Source: Antedon mediterranea (Eukaryota > Echinodermata > Crinoidea > Comatulida > Antedonidae). Taken from it: DNA of 64,000 nucleotides. Position numbers and translations under genes: made by a program. Numbering within the stretch: the stretch's first letter is position 1; each line of letters starts with the position of its first letter. The stretch is taken from positions 8,687,001 through 8,751,000 of the forward strand of contig NC_092674.1 of NCBI RefSeq assembly GCF_964355755.1. Reading direction: 5' to 3'. The notes below the pieces were generated by a model. It saw only the letters and a program-made list of their open reading frames with translations. It did no database searches and had not been told where the DNA came from. Below are positions 23,601-31,572 of the stretch, piece after piece.

Positions 23601-24498
23601 GAATATGAAGATGACGACGATTATGAAGACTATGATGATGAAGATGATGATGACAATGATGGTGAAGATGACAATGTTGATGAAGATGTAGAAGAGGAAG
23701 AAAAACCGAAAGAATCTCAGGAGGAAAAAAAATTAGAAAAGCAGGAAGAAAAACAGGAGGAAAAGCCAGGAAACACAAAAGATAATACTGCAGGTATTGT
23801 TTGTTATTCCTTACGTATTAAATGTAGTTGTATAAGCCTAATTCCATATTTTTTCTAAGCCAGATTGGTGTACATAACACTTTTATTTTAATGTTTTCTC
23901 TTTAGCTGCTGCTGCACCTAAATTAACATTCAGTTTCGGAATGGACTTTGCATCGGCAGTCAGAAAATCAATGAACGAAGATAAAACTAAGCCCAGCTCA
24001 ATATTCAGTCCTGAAAAGAATTCTGGTTCCAGTCCCAATAAAGGTTCTGATCAAGGATTTTATCCAGAAGAAGAACGGGATGATCTGCAGTTTAAACCAG
24101 TTGTCACCTTGCAAGAGGTGGAGGTAAAGACTGGTGAAGAAGAGGAAGAACAGTTGTTCTGTCAACGTGCTAAGCTTTTCCGTTGGAATCGTGACGAATC
24201 CCAGTGGAAAGATCGTGGCGTTGGAGAGATTAAGATCTTAAAACACAATGTCTTGAATCGATGTCGTATTTTAATGCGCAGAGATCAAGTATTGAAAATA
24301 TGTGCCAACCATATCATCACACCAGAGATGGAGTTAAAACCAAATGCAGGGTCTGACAGATCCCTTGTTTGGAACGCTATGGATGCATCTGAAATGGAAC
24401 CGCAATTGGAACAGCTGGCTGTAAGGTTCAAAACTTCGGATATTACTTCTGAATTTAAATCAGTCTTTGAAAAATGTCAAAAGAGTCCAACCAATTAA
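5627..24498 (+). CDS. RANBP2: RanBP2/Nup358-like nucleoporin, copy A (5'-partial, 23 exons)
   Basis: Cytoplasmic-face nuclear pore protein that binds Ran-GTP and, in vertebrates, acts as a SUMO E3 ligase. Exons: 5627-5689, 6065-6226, 6612-6772, 7210-7336, 7738-7882, 8249-8328, 8626-8767, 13505-13692, 14312-14490, 14808-14931, 15272-15387, 16342-16402, 16727-16864, 16987-17136, 17558-17788, 18030-18242, 18683-19937, 20251-20490, 20586-20690, 20798-21351, 21604-22212, 22404-23793, 23906-24498. Every junction is AG/GT and codon phase is kept throughout, giving 2341 codons plus stop. Order: helical solenoid, coiled coil, FG region, IR repeat, RanBD1, two RanBP2-type zinc fingers with FG repeats, RanBD2, acidic linker, RanBD3. 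The extreme N-terminus (about 150 residues by comparison with the vertebrate protein) was not found upstream. Vertebrate RanBP2 has four RanBDs, more zinc fingers and a C-terminal cyclophilin domain; here there are three RanBDs, two fingers and no cyclophilin. Family assignment is very secure; exon edges come from reading, not transcripts. Confidence 0.93.
9737..10101 (-). mobile_element. LTR of a nested retroelement (3' LTR on the minus strand)
   Basis: A 365-bp segment bounded by TGTCA and TGACA on the + strand. On the minus strand it is preceded by the purine-rich AAAAAGGGGAA, a good polypurine tract placed directly before the LTR. It contains a tandem TTTATCTACTCTGATCTTAT repeat near 9865-9925. 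The other LTR is not clear; only a short AATAATATGACA match ends near 11142. Confidence 0.6.
10202..11056 (-). pseudogene. Internally deleted gag-pol frame of a Ty3/gypsy-like LTR retroelement
   Basis: A 284-codon minus-strand frame. The first about 230 residues are gag-like: acidic and coiled, then [20 protein letters not shown] and a helical end. From about residue 232 it reads [16 protein letters not shown], the RNase H region of reverse-transcriptase polyproteins, ending NADGLSRA. The protease, zinc knuckle and nearly all of the reverse transcriptase are missing, so a large deletion has joined gag to the RNase H end in frame. A likely start is the internal methionine of [11 protein letters not shown] near 10975. 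Such an element cannot move by itself. Confidence 0.75.
11995..12417 (+). other. Intronic stretch between transposon and minisatellite
   Basis: No exon recognised. Contains GTGTCC-type short repeats near 12025-12110 and otherwise anonymous sequence inside the intron of copy A. Confidence 0.4.
12418..13388. repeat. 80-bp minisatellite, 12 copies
   Basis: Twelve head-to-tail units of exactly 80 bp (one with 6 extra bases near 13172) containing CAGTTCCACACTCCCTAACA, CATAAGATCAATGGACTG and CCTTGGCAAGGCAAGCT. Units are almost identical; one has a C-to-T change near 13063. The array ends 116 bp before the acceptor of the 13505 exon. Confidence 0.97.
13955..14265 (-). repeat. tRNA-derived SINE (minus strand)
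   Basis: On the minus strand a degenerate tRNA head with B-box-like GGTTCGAATTCC lies near 14198-14210. The body leads to an AAGCGCTTAGAAGCATTGTG segment, AAGCGCTATATA, and a tail of TGATTATTATT repeats. It is inserted in the intron between 13692 and 14312. Confidence 0.7.
15510..16018. mobile_element. Nested TIR element with a tRNA-Val-like core
   Basis: Ends CTCGGGGTAC and GTACCCCGAG, flanked by TA on both sides (15508-15509, 16019-16020). Length 509 bp, no coding content. It carries a tRNA-Val-like sequence on its minus strand at 15852-15922. Confidence 0.65.
15852..15922 (-). pseudogene. tRNA-Val(AAC)-like sequence
   Basis: The minus strand reads GGCTTCTTGGCGTAGTGATT then ATCACGTTTGCTTAACACGC and GGTACCTGATTCGAGCC, closely following the layout of tRNA-Val with an AAC anticodon. 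Acceptor-stem pairing is imperfect and the T-arm differs from consensus, and it sits inside a transposon. It is a tRNA-derived relic, not a trusted tRNA gene. Confidence 0.55.
17195..17300. mobile_element. MITE fragment, copy 3 of the AAGCTCTGTCTACA family
   Basis: Contains TTCTGTTTACACTATCAAAC and CCCATATATGGACATGATGA in the reverse arrangement of the full copies. It is in the intron after exon 16987-17136. Confidence 0.6.
18030..19937 (+). other. RANBP2: RanBP2 coiled coil and FG-type linker (copy A)
   Basis: Exon 18030-18242 is a heptad-like coiled coil ([20 protein letters not shown]). Exon 18683-19937 opens with [11 protein letters not shown], almost identical to the vertebrate [10 protein letters not shown] anchor. 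It continues as a Pro/Ser/Thr/Gln-rich disordered region with scattered FG, FxFG and GFSFGGG motifs, as expected for a nucleoporin that contacts transport receptors. The long antisense and other-frame reading frames over this exon are composition shadows. Confidence 0.88.
18328..18540 (+). repeat. tRNA Ser/Leu-derived SINE
   Basis: Head reads GAGTGGCCGAGCGGTTAAGA, a good A-box of class II tRNA type, with a degenerate B-box (GGTATGCTCGAAAT) about 50 nt later and an unrelated body. Located in the intron between the coiled-coil and FG exons. Confidence 0.65.
20251..20490 (+). other. RANBP2: SUMO E3-ligase internal repeat (IR) exon of RanBP2, copy A
   Basis: This 240-nt exon encodes one IR unit: an acidic-hydrophobic stretch DDVILIYE, which fits a SUMO-interacting motif, then [20 protein letters not shown]. 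The vertebrate IR1 and IR2 repeats share the [16 protein letters not shown] pattern and bind SUMO and Ubc9. Only one repeat is present, and it lies before the first RanBD, whereas in vertebrates the IR pair lies between the third and fourth RanBDs. The unusual CPGCIGCED tail after the repeat is unexplained. The exon starts and ends in phase 1. Confidence 0.85.
20586..21351 (+). other. RANBP2: RanBD1 exons of RanBP2, copy A
   Basis: A short FG-containing exon (20586-20690) is followed by exon 20798-21351 carrying a full Ran-binding domain of about 120 residues. Hallmarks in order: [52 protein letters not shown] and SSDRAWVWS. The domain binds the Ran-GTP surface and the acidic Ran C-terminus in known structures. 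A lysine-rich tail ([17 protein letters not shown]) leads to a GTTTGT donor. The 107-bp intron between the two exons is the unoccupied version of a site that holds a transposon in unit C. Confidence 0.92.
21604..22212 (+). other. RANBP2: Zinc finger 1 and FG exon of RanBP2, copy A
   Basis: Starts [13 protein letters not shown], then a RanBP2-type zinc finger with W-x-C-x2-C-x10-C-x2-C spacing ([11 protein letters not shown] ... KCLAC). In vertebrates such fingers bind Ran-GDP or COPI. The rest is a phenylalanine-glycine repeat field with GFSFGK, EFSFGK, GFSFGQ and GGFSF motifs. Exon is 609 nt, phase 0 to 0, a symmetrical unit that can be duplicated without frame damage; that fits its multiplication in unit B. 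Confidence 0.9.
22404..23793 (+). other. RANBP2: Zinc finger 2, FG region, RanBD2 and acidic linker (copy A)
   Basis: A 1390-nt exon. Zinc finger: [12 protein letters not shown] ... [11 protein letters not shown] motifs follow ([24 protein letters not shown]). RanBD2 starts near [20 protein letters not shown] and includes [29 protein letters not shown] and GSDRSWVW. After it comes a Lys/Glu helix and a long run of Asp/Glu/Tyr, then a Lys/Glu tail. Acidic linkers beside RanBDs occur in the family, but this one is unusually long. The repetitive GAT/GAA codons make it prone to length change. Confidence 0.9.
23906..24498 (+). other. RANBP2: Terminal exon with RanBD3 (copy A)
   Basis: Encodes a short FG segment ([17 protein letters not shown]) and a third Ran-binding domain: [66 protein letters not shown]. 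It ends [10 protein letters not shown] and stop. A GTAAGT lies 3 nt after the stop and a poly-T tract with CAG at about 24652, so the 3'UTR is probably spliced. No cyclophilin domain, further RanBD or IR repeat follows. Confidence 0.88.
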
Positions 24499-24652
24499 AG
24501 TAAGTTGCTCATCATATACTCCTTATAGGCTCATTCACTAAAACACCTTTCCTACCCCATCAATGTTGCAATCAAAGTATGGCAATCCTTCATGATGAAT
24601 GTTTTCAAACACATTTGTGTTATAAATCTGTTTGATGTTTTTTTTTTTTCAG

Positions 24653-25240
24653 ATATTGGAGATGGCAGATTGATAATGTTATGTACGATGACACCCCTTT
24701 TGACGTGTAGTAACCCATTATGTAACATAATTAATAGAAATAAATTGTGTAACAATGAAGATTATAATTATGTTACAATGTAACATCTTATTAAAACTAC
24801 TAAAATGCCAATCACAATGTTGCCTAGCAACTAAAGTATTTTGCATATTTATGATTTTGCATGATTTATATCCTGTGAATTTTTGAAGATTTATCAAGGG
24901 GGAAGAACGAATACCATAGTTAAAAGGTTCAATAACAATAAAAGAAAACAAACATGAACAATTAAAATGGTTATTGACATCACAGTGTATCATAGATGAC
25001 ACAAATTTGTTTCTATTCATATTGAGATAATAATATGAAATTCCATTTACGAAAAAAGGTTGCTTCATGTAAAGGAATGTTGTAGGTACTTACTCTGTAT
25101 AATAGCCTTGCTTTGAGTTAAGAGTAAAATCTATTATAGTTAAGAGCTCTTTCATATAATATTGTGATCTACTTTCTCTGTTACACTTACAGCTTTTTAT
25201 TTGTACTTTATTTTATATAGAATAAATATGAGTAATTTTG
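24653..25240 (+). other. Probable 3'UTR of copy A with poly(A) signals
   Basis: After a CAG acceptor at about 24650-24652 comes non-coding AT-rich sequence with AATAAA at 24739-24744 and at 25221-25226. Much of this segment is repeated downstream of unit B (about 35630-37260), which marks it as part of the duplicated unit. Confidence 0.5.
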
Positions 25241-26230
25241 CCAATTAAACTTACTGGATGAAGTCTTATTTTTCGCATTCTTTTATAAATAGTATATAGA
25301 GTAAGTAGCAAGGGAACAAGTAGATAGCTTTTGATTTGATTATATCAATACACTATATAAAGAAAAAAAAGACAAAAGGAATATCATGTACATTGTATCA
25401 GTATCTATAATACTATGTACATTTTGGCGCTACTTTACTTTGGAATATGTACAGTACTATAGTTTAGTTTATGAATGATTATATTTTTGTTCTGTTCAGT
25501 AGGTCAGACTATATACAAATGTTTACTACTGATTAATTAATATAAATCATCATTTCTGAAGAAAGAACAATAATTAAAACTGTCAAAAAGTCGAGCTGCG
25601 TTTTAATTAAATTAATTATTATTTAAATATTTCTTGGGTTGAGCTCAAGCAATTGAGGTGCAAAATGGATGCGTGCCTCAACAAACTGTTTAAAGCTCAG
25701 GTACAGGCATGAATTTTAAATATAATATTTGGTTAATTGTACATAAATCAAATATGTGCAACATACATCATGACAAAAAAACATGAATTTCAATCAAAAT
25801 GGTAAAATAAAAAATTTAGAAAAATTCGGCTATAAAAACCATTTAGATAGTACTACCTGTAGTTAGGTAGTTAAACCTAATGTAATAACATGTCTGGTGA
25901 CTCTCTAGCAAGTGAAAAAATAAATGGTGGGTATACGGTGGATAATTTTTGCTATAGCACGAAAATAAAAACACCAGGAACGTAAAATTCAAGTTATATT
26001 ACGTATATTAAGCCATAACATTTTTTACCACACCGTTTATTTTTCATAGTATTTTAAAAATTCCTCTCTATTTACAACATTTGTGTACAAAAGAATAGAG
26101 ATTTTATCCCCCAACAAAGTGCTTATTTTCAACAAGATCCTGTAACACAAATAAAATTCCAAAAATTATGAAACATAATGATAATTATTGGAATGTATGA
26201 TCAATAGAAATGTTTTGCCCCACCTCACCT
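25241..26230. other. Spacer between copy A and unit B
   Basis: AT-rich, no exon recognised. Parts (around 25300-25345 and 25640-25690) are repeated at about 37220-37500 between units B and C, showing that the spacer belongs to the tandem duplication. The part 25700-26230 has no counterpart there. Confidence 0.6.
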
Positions 26231-26932
26231 GGCCTTTAAATCTTTAATGAAAGGTTAATTATTAATTGATTTAGCGTTTATCAGAATGTATTTGTATAAA
26301 ATGAAAATAATTAGATGTAGGCCTATACAGTGATAATACCATGGAGCTATAACATTTTTAATTGTATTGCTCCATTGTAATACGTTTCGTATAATGATTT
26401 GATTATCATAGACTGAGTTTTGGCCAACTTGGCTTACCATAGTGTAACTTGGGAATTTCCAGAACAATGACGTATCACTACATTCTGATCCCTTTCCTGC
26501 CCACACTGTACTGTACTATACTTTAATCGTTCTGAGGGGAACCACCACCACTAGGCAGGAATTTATAAAAGTTTAAATTTCATTTCAAGGTAAGCCTATG
26601 TTATTTGGTAAAAAGATTTTAAGTTGTATTGTTATTGCTCCTGTTACCGGTCCTTCCCGTACTTCCAAATTAGTACTCTAGCCGAGTTTAGGCCTACATT
26701 TAGGCAGCGCCTGCTTAGACCCATCAAGGTATTACAGTAGTACTGTAGGCGTGCTAAACGACCGCAGTGTATGCAACGCCCAAATGATTCGCTAATCCGG
26801 CCAAATATTTATCATGTTTGGCTTTATATTTTTAACTATAAACGGTCTATATAAGCTATCTATGAGAACTAATAAATTAGTAATAATTAGGTTATTTATA
26901 ATAATAGTCTAGACCTACCTTACTTTTCACAG
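26231..26932 (+). promoter_or_regulatory. 5' flank and probable 5'UTR intron of the unit B TRIM gene
   Basis: A good donor (TTTCAAG/GTAAGC) ends at 26589 and a polypyrimidine tract with CACAG ends at 26932, giving a likely 343-bp 5'UTR intron. TTATAAAAG near 26563 and TATATAAG near 26850 are TATA-like. Matching sequence occurs before unit C (37500-37850 and 39580-39800), including GAGGAACCACCACCACT-like and GGCCAAATATTTAT words, so both units inherited the same promoter. Confidence 0.55.
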
Positions 26933-26948
26933 GATTTTTTCAACTGCC

Positions 26949-26972
26949 ATGGGATGGCATCTAAAGAATTGA
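26949..26972 (+). other. Seven-codon uORF overlapping the TRIM start (unit B)
   Basis: GCCATGG at 26946-26952 is a strong initiation context 5 nt before the TRIM ATG and in another frame; it stops after seven codons at TGA 26970-26972. Unit C lacks this extra ATG. Confidence 0.6.
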
Positions 26973-27325
26973 TTGAAGTAATTGATGCAGCAGCACTTGA
27001 GTGTCCTTTATGTATGAACCACTTCACAAGCCCAAAGATTCTAGCATGTGTTCATTCATTCTGTCTTGAGTGTCTTGAGAAATGGATGAAGAAAAGCAAT
27101 GGTGTACTCAGCTGCCCAACATGTCGTGAAGTCTGCCAGATTCCAGAAGGAGGACTTCAAAACTTGAAGAATAACATATTCATCAGTGGCTTGTTGGACT
27201 ATGTCACTACATTAGAAGAGAAGACCGCTCCAACTTGTAGTCTTTGTAGTACAGCAACATGTTTCTGCTGTCGAGATTGTGATGAACAAATTGCACGTCT
27301 TGCAGAGATATCCATGCAAAAATGA
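26954..27325 (+). pseudogene. RING and partial B-box of a TRIM-type E3 ligase (unit B, frameshifted)
   Basis: A 123-residue frame with a complete C3HC4 RING (CPLCMNHF, CVHSFCLECL, SCPTC) and the start of a first B-box (CSLCSTATCFCCRDCDE). Compared with unit C, the next stretch has lost the B-box cysteine and histidines and is one base short, so the frame ends at TGA 27323-27325, overlapping the ATG of the following frame (27322). Either this is a truncated RING protein or, more likely, the 5' part of a broken TRIM gene. TRIM RING domains normally recruit ubiquitin E2 enzymes. Confidence 0.75.
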
Positions 27326-28465
27326 AGATATCACAACATCATCGCATCATCACGATGGAAGAATATACTGTTATCAACCCTGTGGAACATTTGGCTTCTA
27401 AATCTGTATATTGTTGCAACCATAATATGCCACTTCATTTCTTCTGTGGCAGCTGTAAGGTTCCAGTATGTGTAGGCTGTACATTAGTGGAACATCCAAT
27501 ATCTGATGGTCATAACATAATAAATATAGAAACTGCATTTGAGTCATTCGCAAAACTTTCAGAAAGTTTTATAAATAAAGCAGAAGAAAATTTGATTAAG
27601 TTTCATGACATTGCAAAGCAACTCAAAATAAAAGAGGAATTGGAAATGTCTAATTACAAAGAGTGTGAAGTAAAAATCACAGAAGAAGCTAACAAGGCAC
27701 ACCAATTGATTGATCGTTATAAGAAAGATCAACTCCAAGACCTTGAATCATCTCACCAACACAATCTTAAGTTAATCAGTGCCAATGAAAGTGAGGTTGA
27801 ATTGGCTATTGCTAAATTTTCTAGTACACAGGGAATTGTACGTACCTTGATACATAGCCCAAACCATGCTATGGCATTAAGATCAAGTTCTGATGTTACC
27901 AAACGAATGGACGAGCTTGTAGAACAAGATAACATTTCTGATGATATTCTCACACCAAATTTGGTGAAATATAAGAATACCAGATTTGAAGTGAAGACTG
28001 TTGATATTTTACATGGCAATGATGATTATGAAGCGATCATGACTTTACCAAAAGCCAGTCTAAAGACTGAAGATAGAATCAAAAACTGGTTATGGAAAGA
28101 TCTTGCCAAGTTGTGGACTTTCAACAAGGATACATATCCAAAGTGGAAAGAACATGAAGGTCATGTTGTCACATTTTGTCATACAAACTCTGGTAAGATG
28201 CAAATGTTAGTATTGAAAATTGAAATCTGTATTAGTCAGACAGTCACAGCAGACAGTGAGATGAAAGCAGTGAAGTCATCAGGACATGCCTGGGTCTGGA
28301 GTGATGCGGAAATGAAGAAATATGCACTCATATTCAAGGAGCCACAGTTCGCAAGAAAAATTAAAGATGATTTTGACGAGTATAAAAAGCTTGCTAATGA
28401 AGTAGAAGTAACAGCAAATGAGAAGCAGCAAACAAAGAAACAACCAAAAGAAACAAACAGAAAAG
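27322..28465 (+). pseudogene. B-box 2, coiled coil and degenerate RanBD in one exon (unit B)
   Basis: A continuous 381-codon stretch. It holds B-box 2 (CNHNMPLHFFCGSC, CVGCTLVEH, DGHNI), a TRIM coiled coil of about 150 residues and, with no intron between, a RanBD relative (YEAIMTLP, KDLAKLWTFNKD, WKEHEGH, SSGHAWVWS, FDEYKKL). The RanBD resembles RanBD1 of copy A most, including the ANEK-TKK tail and GTTTGT donor. The WKERGxG and LMRR motifs are lost, so Ran binding is doubtful. The donor at 28465 is phase 1, unlike phase 0 in copy A. The upstream frameshift makes the whole gene probably non-functional, though this frame alone is intact. Confidence 0.7.
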
Positions 28466-28589
28466 GTTTGTAAATTTATTACTTTATTAAGTACCTTTAT
28501 CTCAAACCCATTGCTTAAACATAGAAAGGGGAGAGAGGGATGTTAAGTTAATGAATGAAATTCTATATTCACAAATTAATTAATCTATT

Positions 28590-28858
28590 TTAATCATTCT
28601 GTTCCGGACAGTCTACTAGTGGTACCACTGCCTCCTCTCGAACCACAAGCTTCCGATTTCGACAGACTAGTGTTTTGCCTACCTTTTCTTTTTGTAAAAC
28701 TACTACAGCTATAAAACCTTGCTTCTCTTGGCAGCCAACAACTGCTAGTGACAGCCAACAAACTACTGGAATTTCATTTGATGTTGATTCAACTAGTAAA
28801 GAAGTGCAACAGAAAGCATTACCTGATTCAGCTGGTGTTAATTTTGGCAAATCAATGG
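28590..28858 (+). pseudogene. FG-region exon fragment (unit B)
   Basis: Degenerate FG-type sequence (TFSFCKTTTAIK, GVNFGKSM) ending at a GTAAAT donor-like site, matching the 3' end of the zinc finger 1/FG exon. The zinc finger itself is missing and the 5' boundary gives a stop in the expected phase. Confidence 0.55.
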
Positions 28859-29022
28859 TAAATAAAATGTAACTTTCTTCCCAGATACAGTATGTTCTAT
28901 AAGATAATGGTGATGGTTTATTTTATAATTAATTTGAACTGTAGTTATTCAGAGATAATGACAGTCTTCAAAGGATTTCATATGTTACATTAATGTTTCT
29001 ATTTTAAACTTTTCCTGATTAA

Positions 29023-29619
29023 ACTTTTCCTGACAAGTTCAAACCAAAAGTAGGAACATGGACATGCGACACTTGTCTTGTTAATAATGCTCCTGACACA
29101 GTTAAATGTCTTGCTTGTGCTACACTCAAACCAGGAGCAGCACCACCTCAATCAGCAGCTGCATCAACTAAACCTTCCGGAGCTACTGGATTCAGGTTTG
29201 TCGTTCCAACTAGTTCACCACAAACTTCAAAATTCAGTTTTGGTGCATGTTCTGGTGCATGTTCTGGTCCTGTAAATGATGTTAAATCTCAGTCTGGTTT
29301 TTCTTTTGGAAAGCCAGCAGATGTTGCAGACAGTAAATCTTCAGAATTTTATTTTGGACAGTCCACTGGTGGCTCATTCGGACAAGCTAGTGGTAAGCCT
29401 ACCTCAGGCTTTTCCTTTGGTAAATCTGATGATGGTAACAAAGCAAACTCAACAACTAGCAAGCCATCTGGGTTCTCTTTCGGTCATACAAGTGACAGTA
29501 GTCAGCAACCACCAACTGGTGGATTTTCATTTGTTGCTGATTCAAGTAAAACAGCATCCCCAGTCCAACCGAAAGCAGTACCTATTGTCACTACTGATGA
29601 TACTGCTGAAAAATCAATG
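29023..29619 (+). pseudogene. Zinc finger 1 and FG exon (unit B) with destroyed acceptor
   Basis: 199 codons in phase 0: [14 protein letters not shown] ... KCLACATLK finger followed by FG motifs (SGFSFGK, EFYFGQ, GFSFGKSDD, GFSFGH). The acceptor that reads GATTAG in copy A and unit C reads GATTAA here, so normal splicing into this exon is not expected. The donor ATG/GTAAAC is intact. A short GGTGCATGTTCT duplication is present near 29244-29266. Confidence 0.7.
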
Positions 29620-29810
29620 GTAAACAATTTCAATATTCTTTCAATATATTTTGTTTCGTAAAACAATATCACTATTTTGCTTTGATGACCAATTGGGAGA
29701 TAATTTCTTTTTGATGTGCCATGCTTCCTACAAAACACTTCCCAACTCTTTTATTATTTAGTAAATAAATATAATACCTTTATTAATTATCTTAAAACTT
29801 GGTATTTCAG

Positions 29811-30248
29811 ATTTTAGCAGAACGATTAAAACCTAAACCCGGATCCTGGTCTTGTCCTACATGTTACTGCCAGAATTCTACCGAACAGAAGAAATGTCCA
29901 GCATGCCAAACCTGCCAACCGGGTAGTCAACCAGAAGCATCTAGTTCAACTGCACCTTTTGGACAGTCCACTGGAGGTGCTTCCCTCCCCTCCACAGGCT
30001 TCTCATTCGGACAAGCTAGTAGTAAGCCTACCTCAGGCTTTTCCTTAGGTAAATCTGATGATGGTAACAAAGCAAACTCAACAACTAGCAAGCCATCTGG
30101 GTTCTCTTTCTGTCATACAAGTGACAGTAGTCAGCAACCACCAACTGGTGGATTTTCATTTGTTGTTGATTCAAGTAAAACAGCATCCCCAGTCCAACCG
30201 AAAGCAGCACCTATTGTCACTACTGATGTTACTGCTGAAAAATCAATG
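29811..30248 (+). CDS. Hybrid zinc finger 2 / FG exon (unit B)
   Basis: 146 codons, phase 0 to 0, with acceptor TTTCAG and donor GTAAAC. The 5' half is the zinc finger 2 exon start ([30 protein letters not shown]); the 3' half is the FG tail of the zinc finger 1 exon ([26 protein letters not shown]). The exon arose by recombination between neighbouring zinc-finger exons, probably at the shared [16 protein letters not shown] codons. Whether it is expressed depends on the damaged upstream exons. Confidence 0.65.
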
Positions 30249-30438
30249 GTAAACAATTTCAATATTCTTTCAATATATTTTGTTTCGTAAAACAATATCA
30301 CTATTTTGCTTTGATGGCCAATTGGGAGATAATTTCTTTTTGATGTGCCATGCTTCCTACAAAACACTTCCCAACTCTTTTATTATTTAGTAAATAAATA
30401 TAATTAATTATTAATTATCTTAAAACTTTGTATTTCAG

Positions 30439-31572
30439 ACTTTAGCAGAACGATTAAAACCTAAACCAGGATCCTGGTCTTGTCCTACATGTTACTGCCA
30501 GAATTCTGCCGAACAGAAGAAATGTCCAGCATGCCAAACCTGCCAACCGGGTAGTCAACCAGAAGCATCTAGTTCAACTGCACCTTCTAGCAGTTCTTTC
30601 CAATTTGGCAGCAGTTCAGCTTTCGGACAATTGCAAAGAAGTAGCCAAGAAGGTGCTGTAGCACCAACATCACCTACAAAGACTTTCTCATTTGGTTCTT
30701 CTGGAAAGGCATTTTCACAATACTCTTTTGGTGAAGGTGGTGAAACTACTGACGCCACTTCAAAACCTGTCTCAACTGGATTTACCTTTGGGGCGACACC
30801 AGCATCCAGTGGGTTCTTATTTGGAAATCTTTCATCACCGGAAAAGACCGGCAGCCCAAGTTGTAAATTTTCTGAGATACCAAAATCATTCACCTTTCAA
30901 TTCAAAATAAATCCTCAGGAAGCAGCAAATGTACCACCAGCATCTCCAACAAAATCACTTGGTATTATTCATTTTGAGCCAGTTGTTCAACTTGATCTGG
31001 TGGAGCTTACAACTGGAGAGGAAGATGAAGAAACAGAGTTTTGCCATCGAGCAAAGATGTACCGATTTAACAAGAAAACCAATGAATGGAAAGAACGTGG
31101 TTGCGGTGACATTAAAATACTAAGACATAAAGTAACTGGACTATACCGCCTTTTAATGAGACGAGAGAAAGTTCTGAAGTTATGTGCAAACCATTTCATT
31201 TTCCCAGAGATAGTTCTTCGACCAAATTCAGGTTCTGATCGGTCTTGGGTCTGGACAGCAATGGATGCTTCTGATGATGGACAAGTAAAATCTGAATTGC
31301 TGGCAGTTCGGTTTAAGACTGCTGAGACTGCTACGAAATTCAAAGCAGCATTTGAAAATGCAAAGGAAGCTGTCAAGAAGATTAAAAGTATTAAGAAATC
31401 TGAGCCAGCAGAAGTAAAAGAGACACAGGAGATAAATAAAGATGAAGTGAAGGAGATCGAAAATGAAGAAGGAACAGAATACCACAAAATGGTGGAATTT
31501 AAAGAAGATGAAGAATATGAAGATGACGACGACGATGATTATGAAATAATTAAATTTATCTTTGATTTATAA
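30439..31572 (+). pseudogene. Zinc finger 2, FG region and RanBD2 (unit B), 3' end replaced
   Basis: Starts [13 protein letters not shown] with the CPTCYCQN finger, then FG motifs and a near-complete RanBD2 ([57 protein letters not shown]). Compared with copy A it lacks a stretch of about 50 codons before the RanBD. The acidic linker is cut after EDDDDDDYE at about 31548, where foreign sequence adds a few residues and a stop. LINE sequence follows. Confidence 0.7.

Noticed and set aside
23479-23778. His/Leu-rich antisense frame
   Set aside because: Antisense of the Asp/Glu-repeat linker (GAT/GAA codons).
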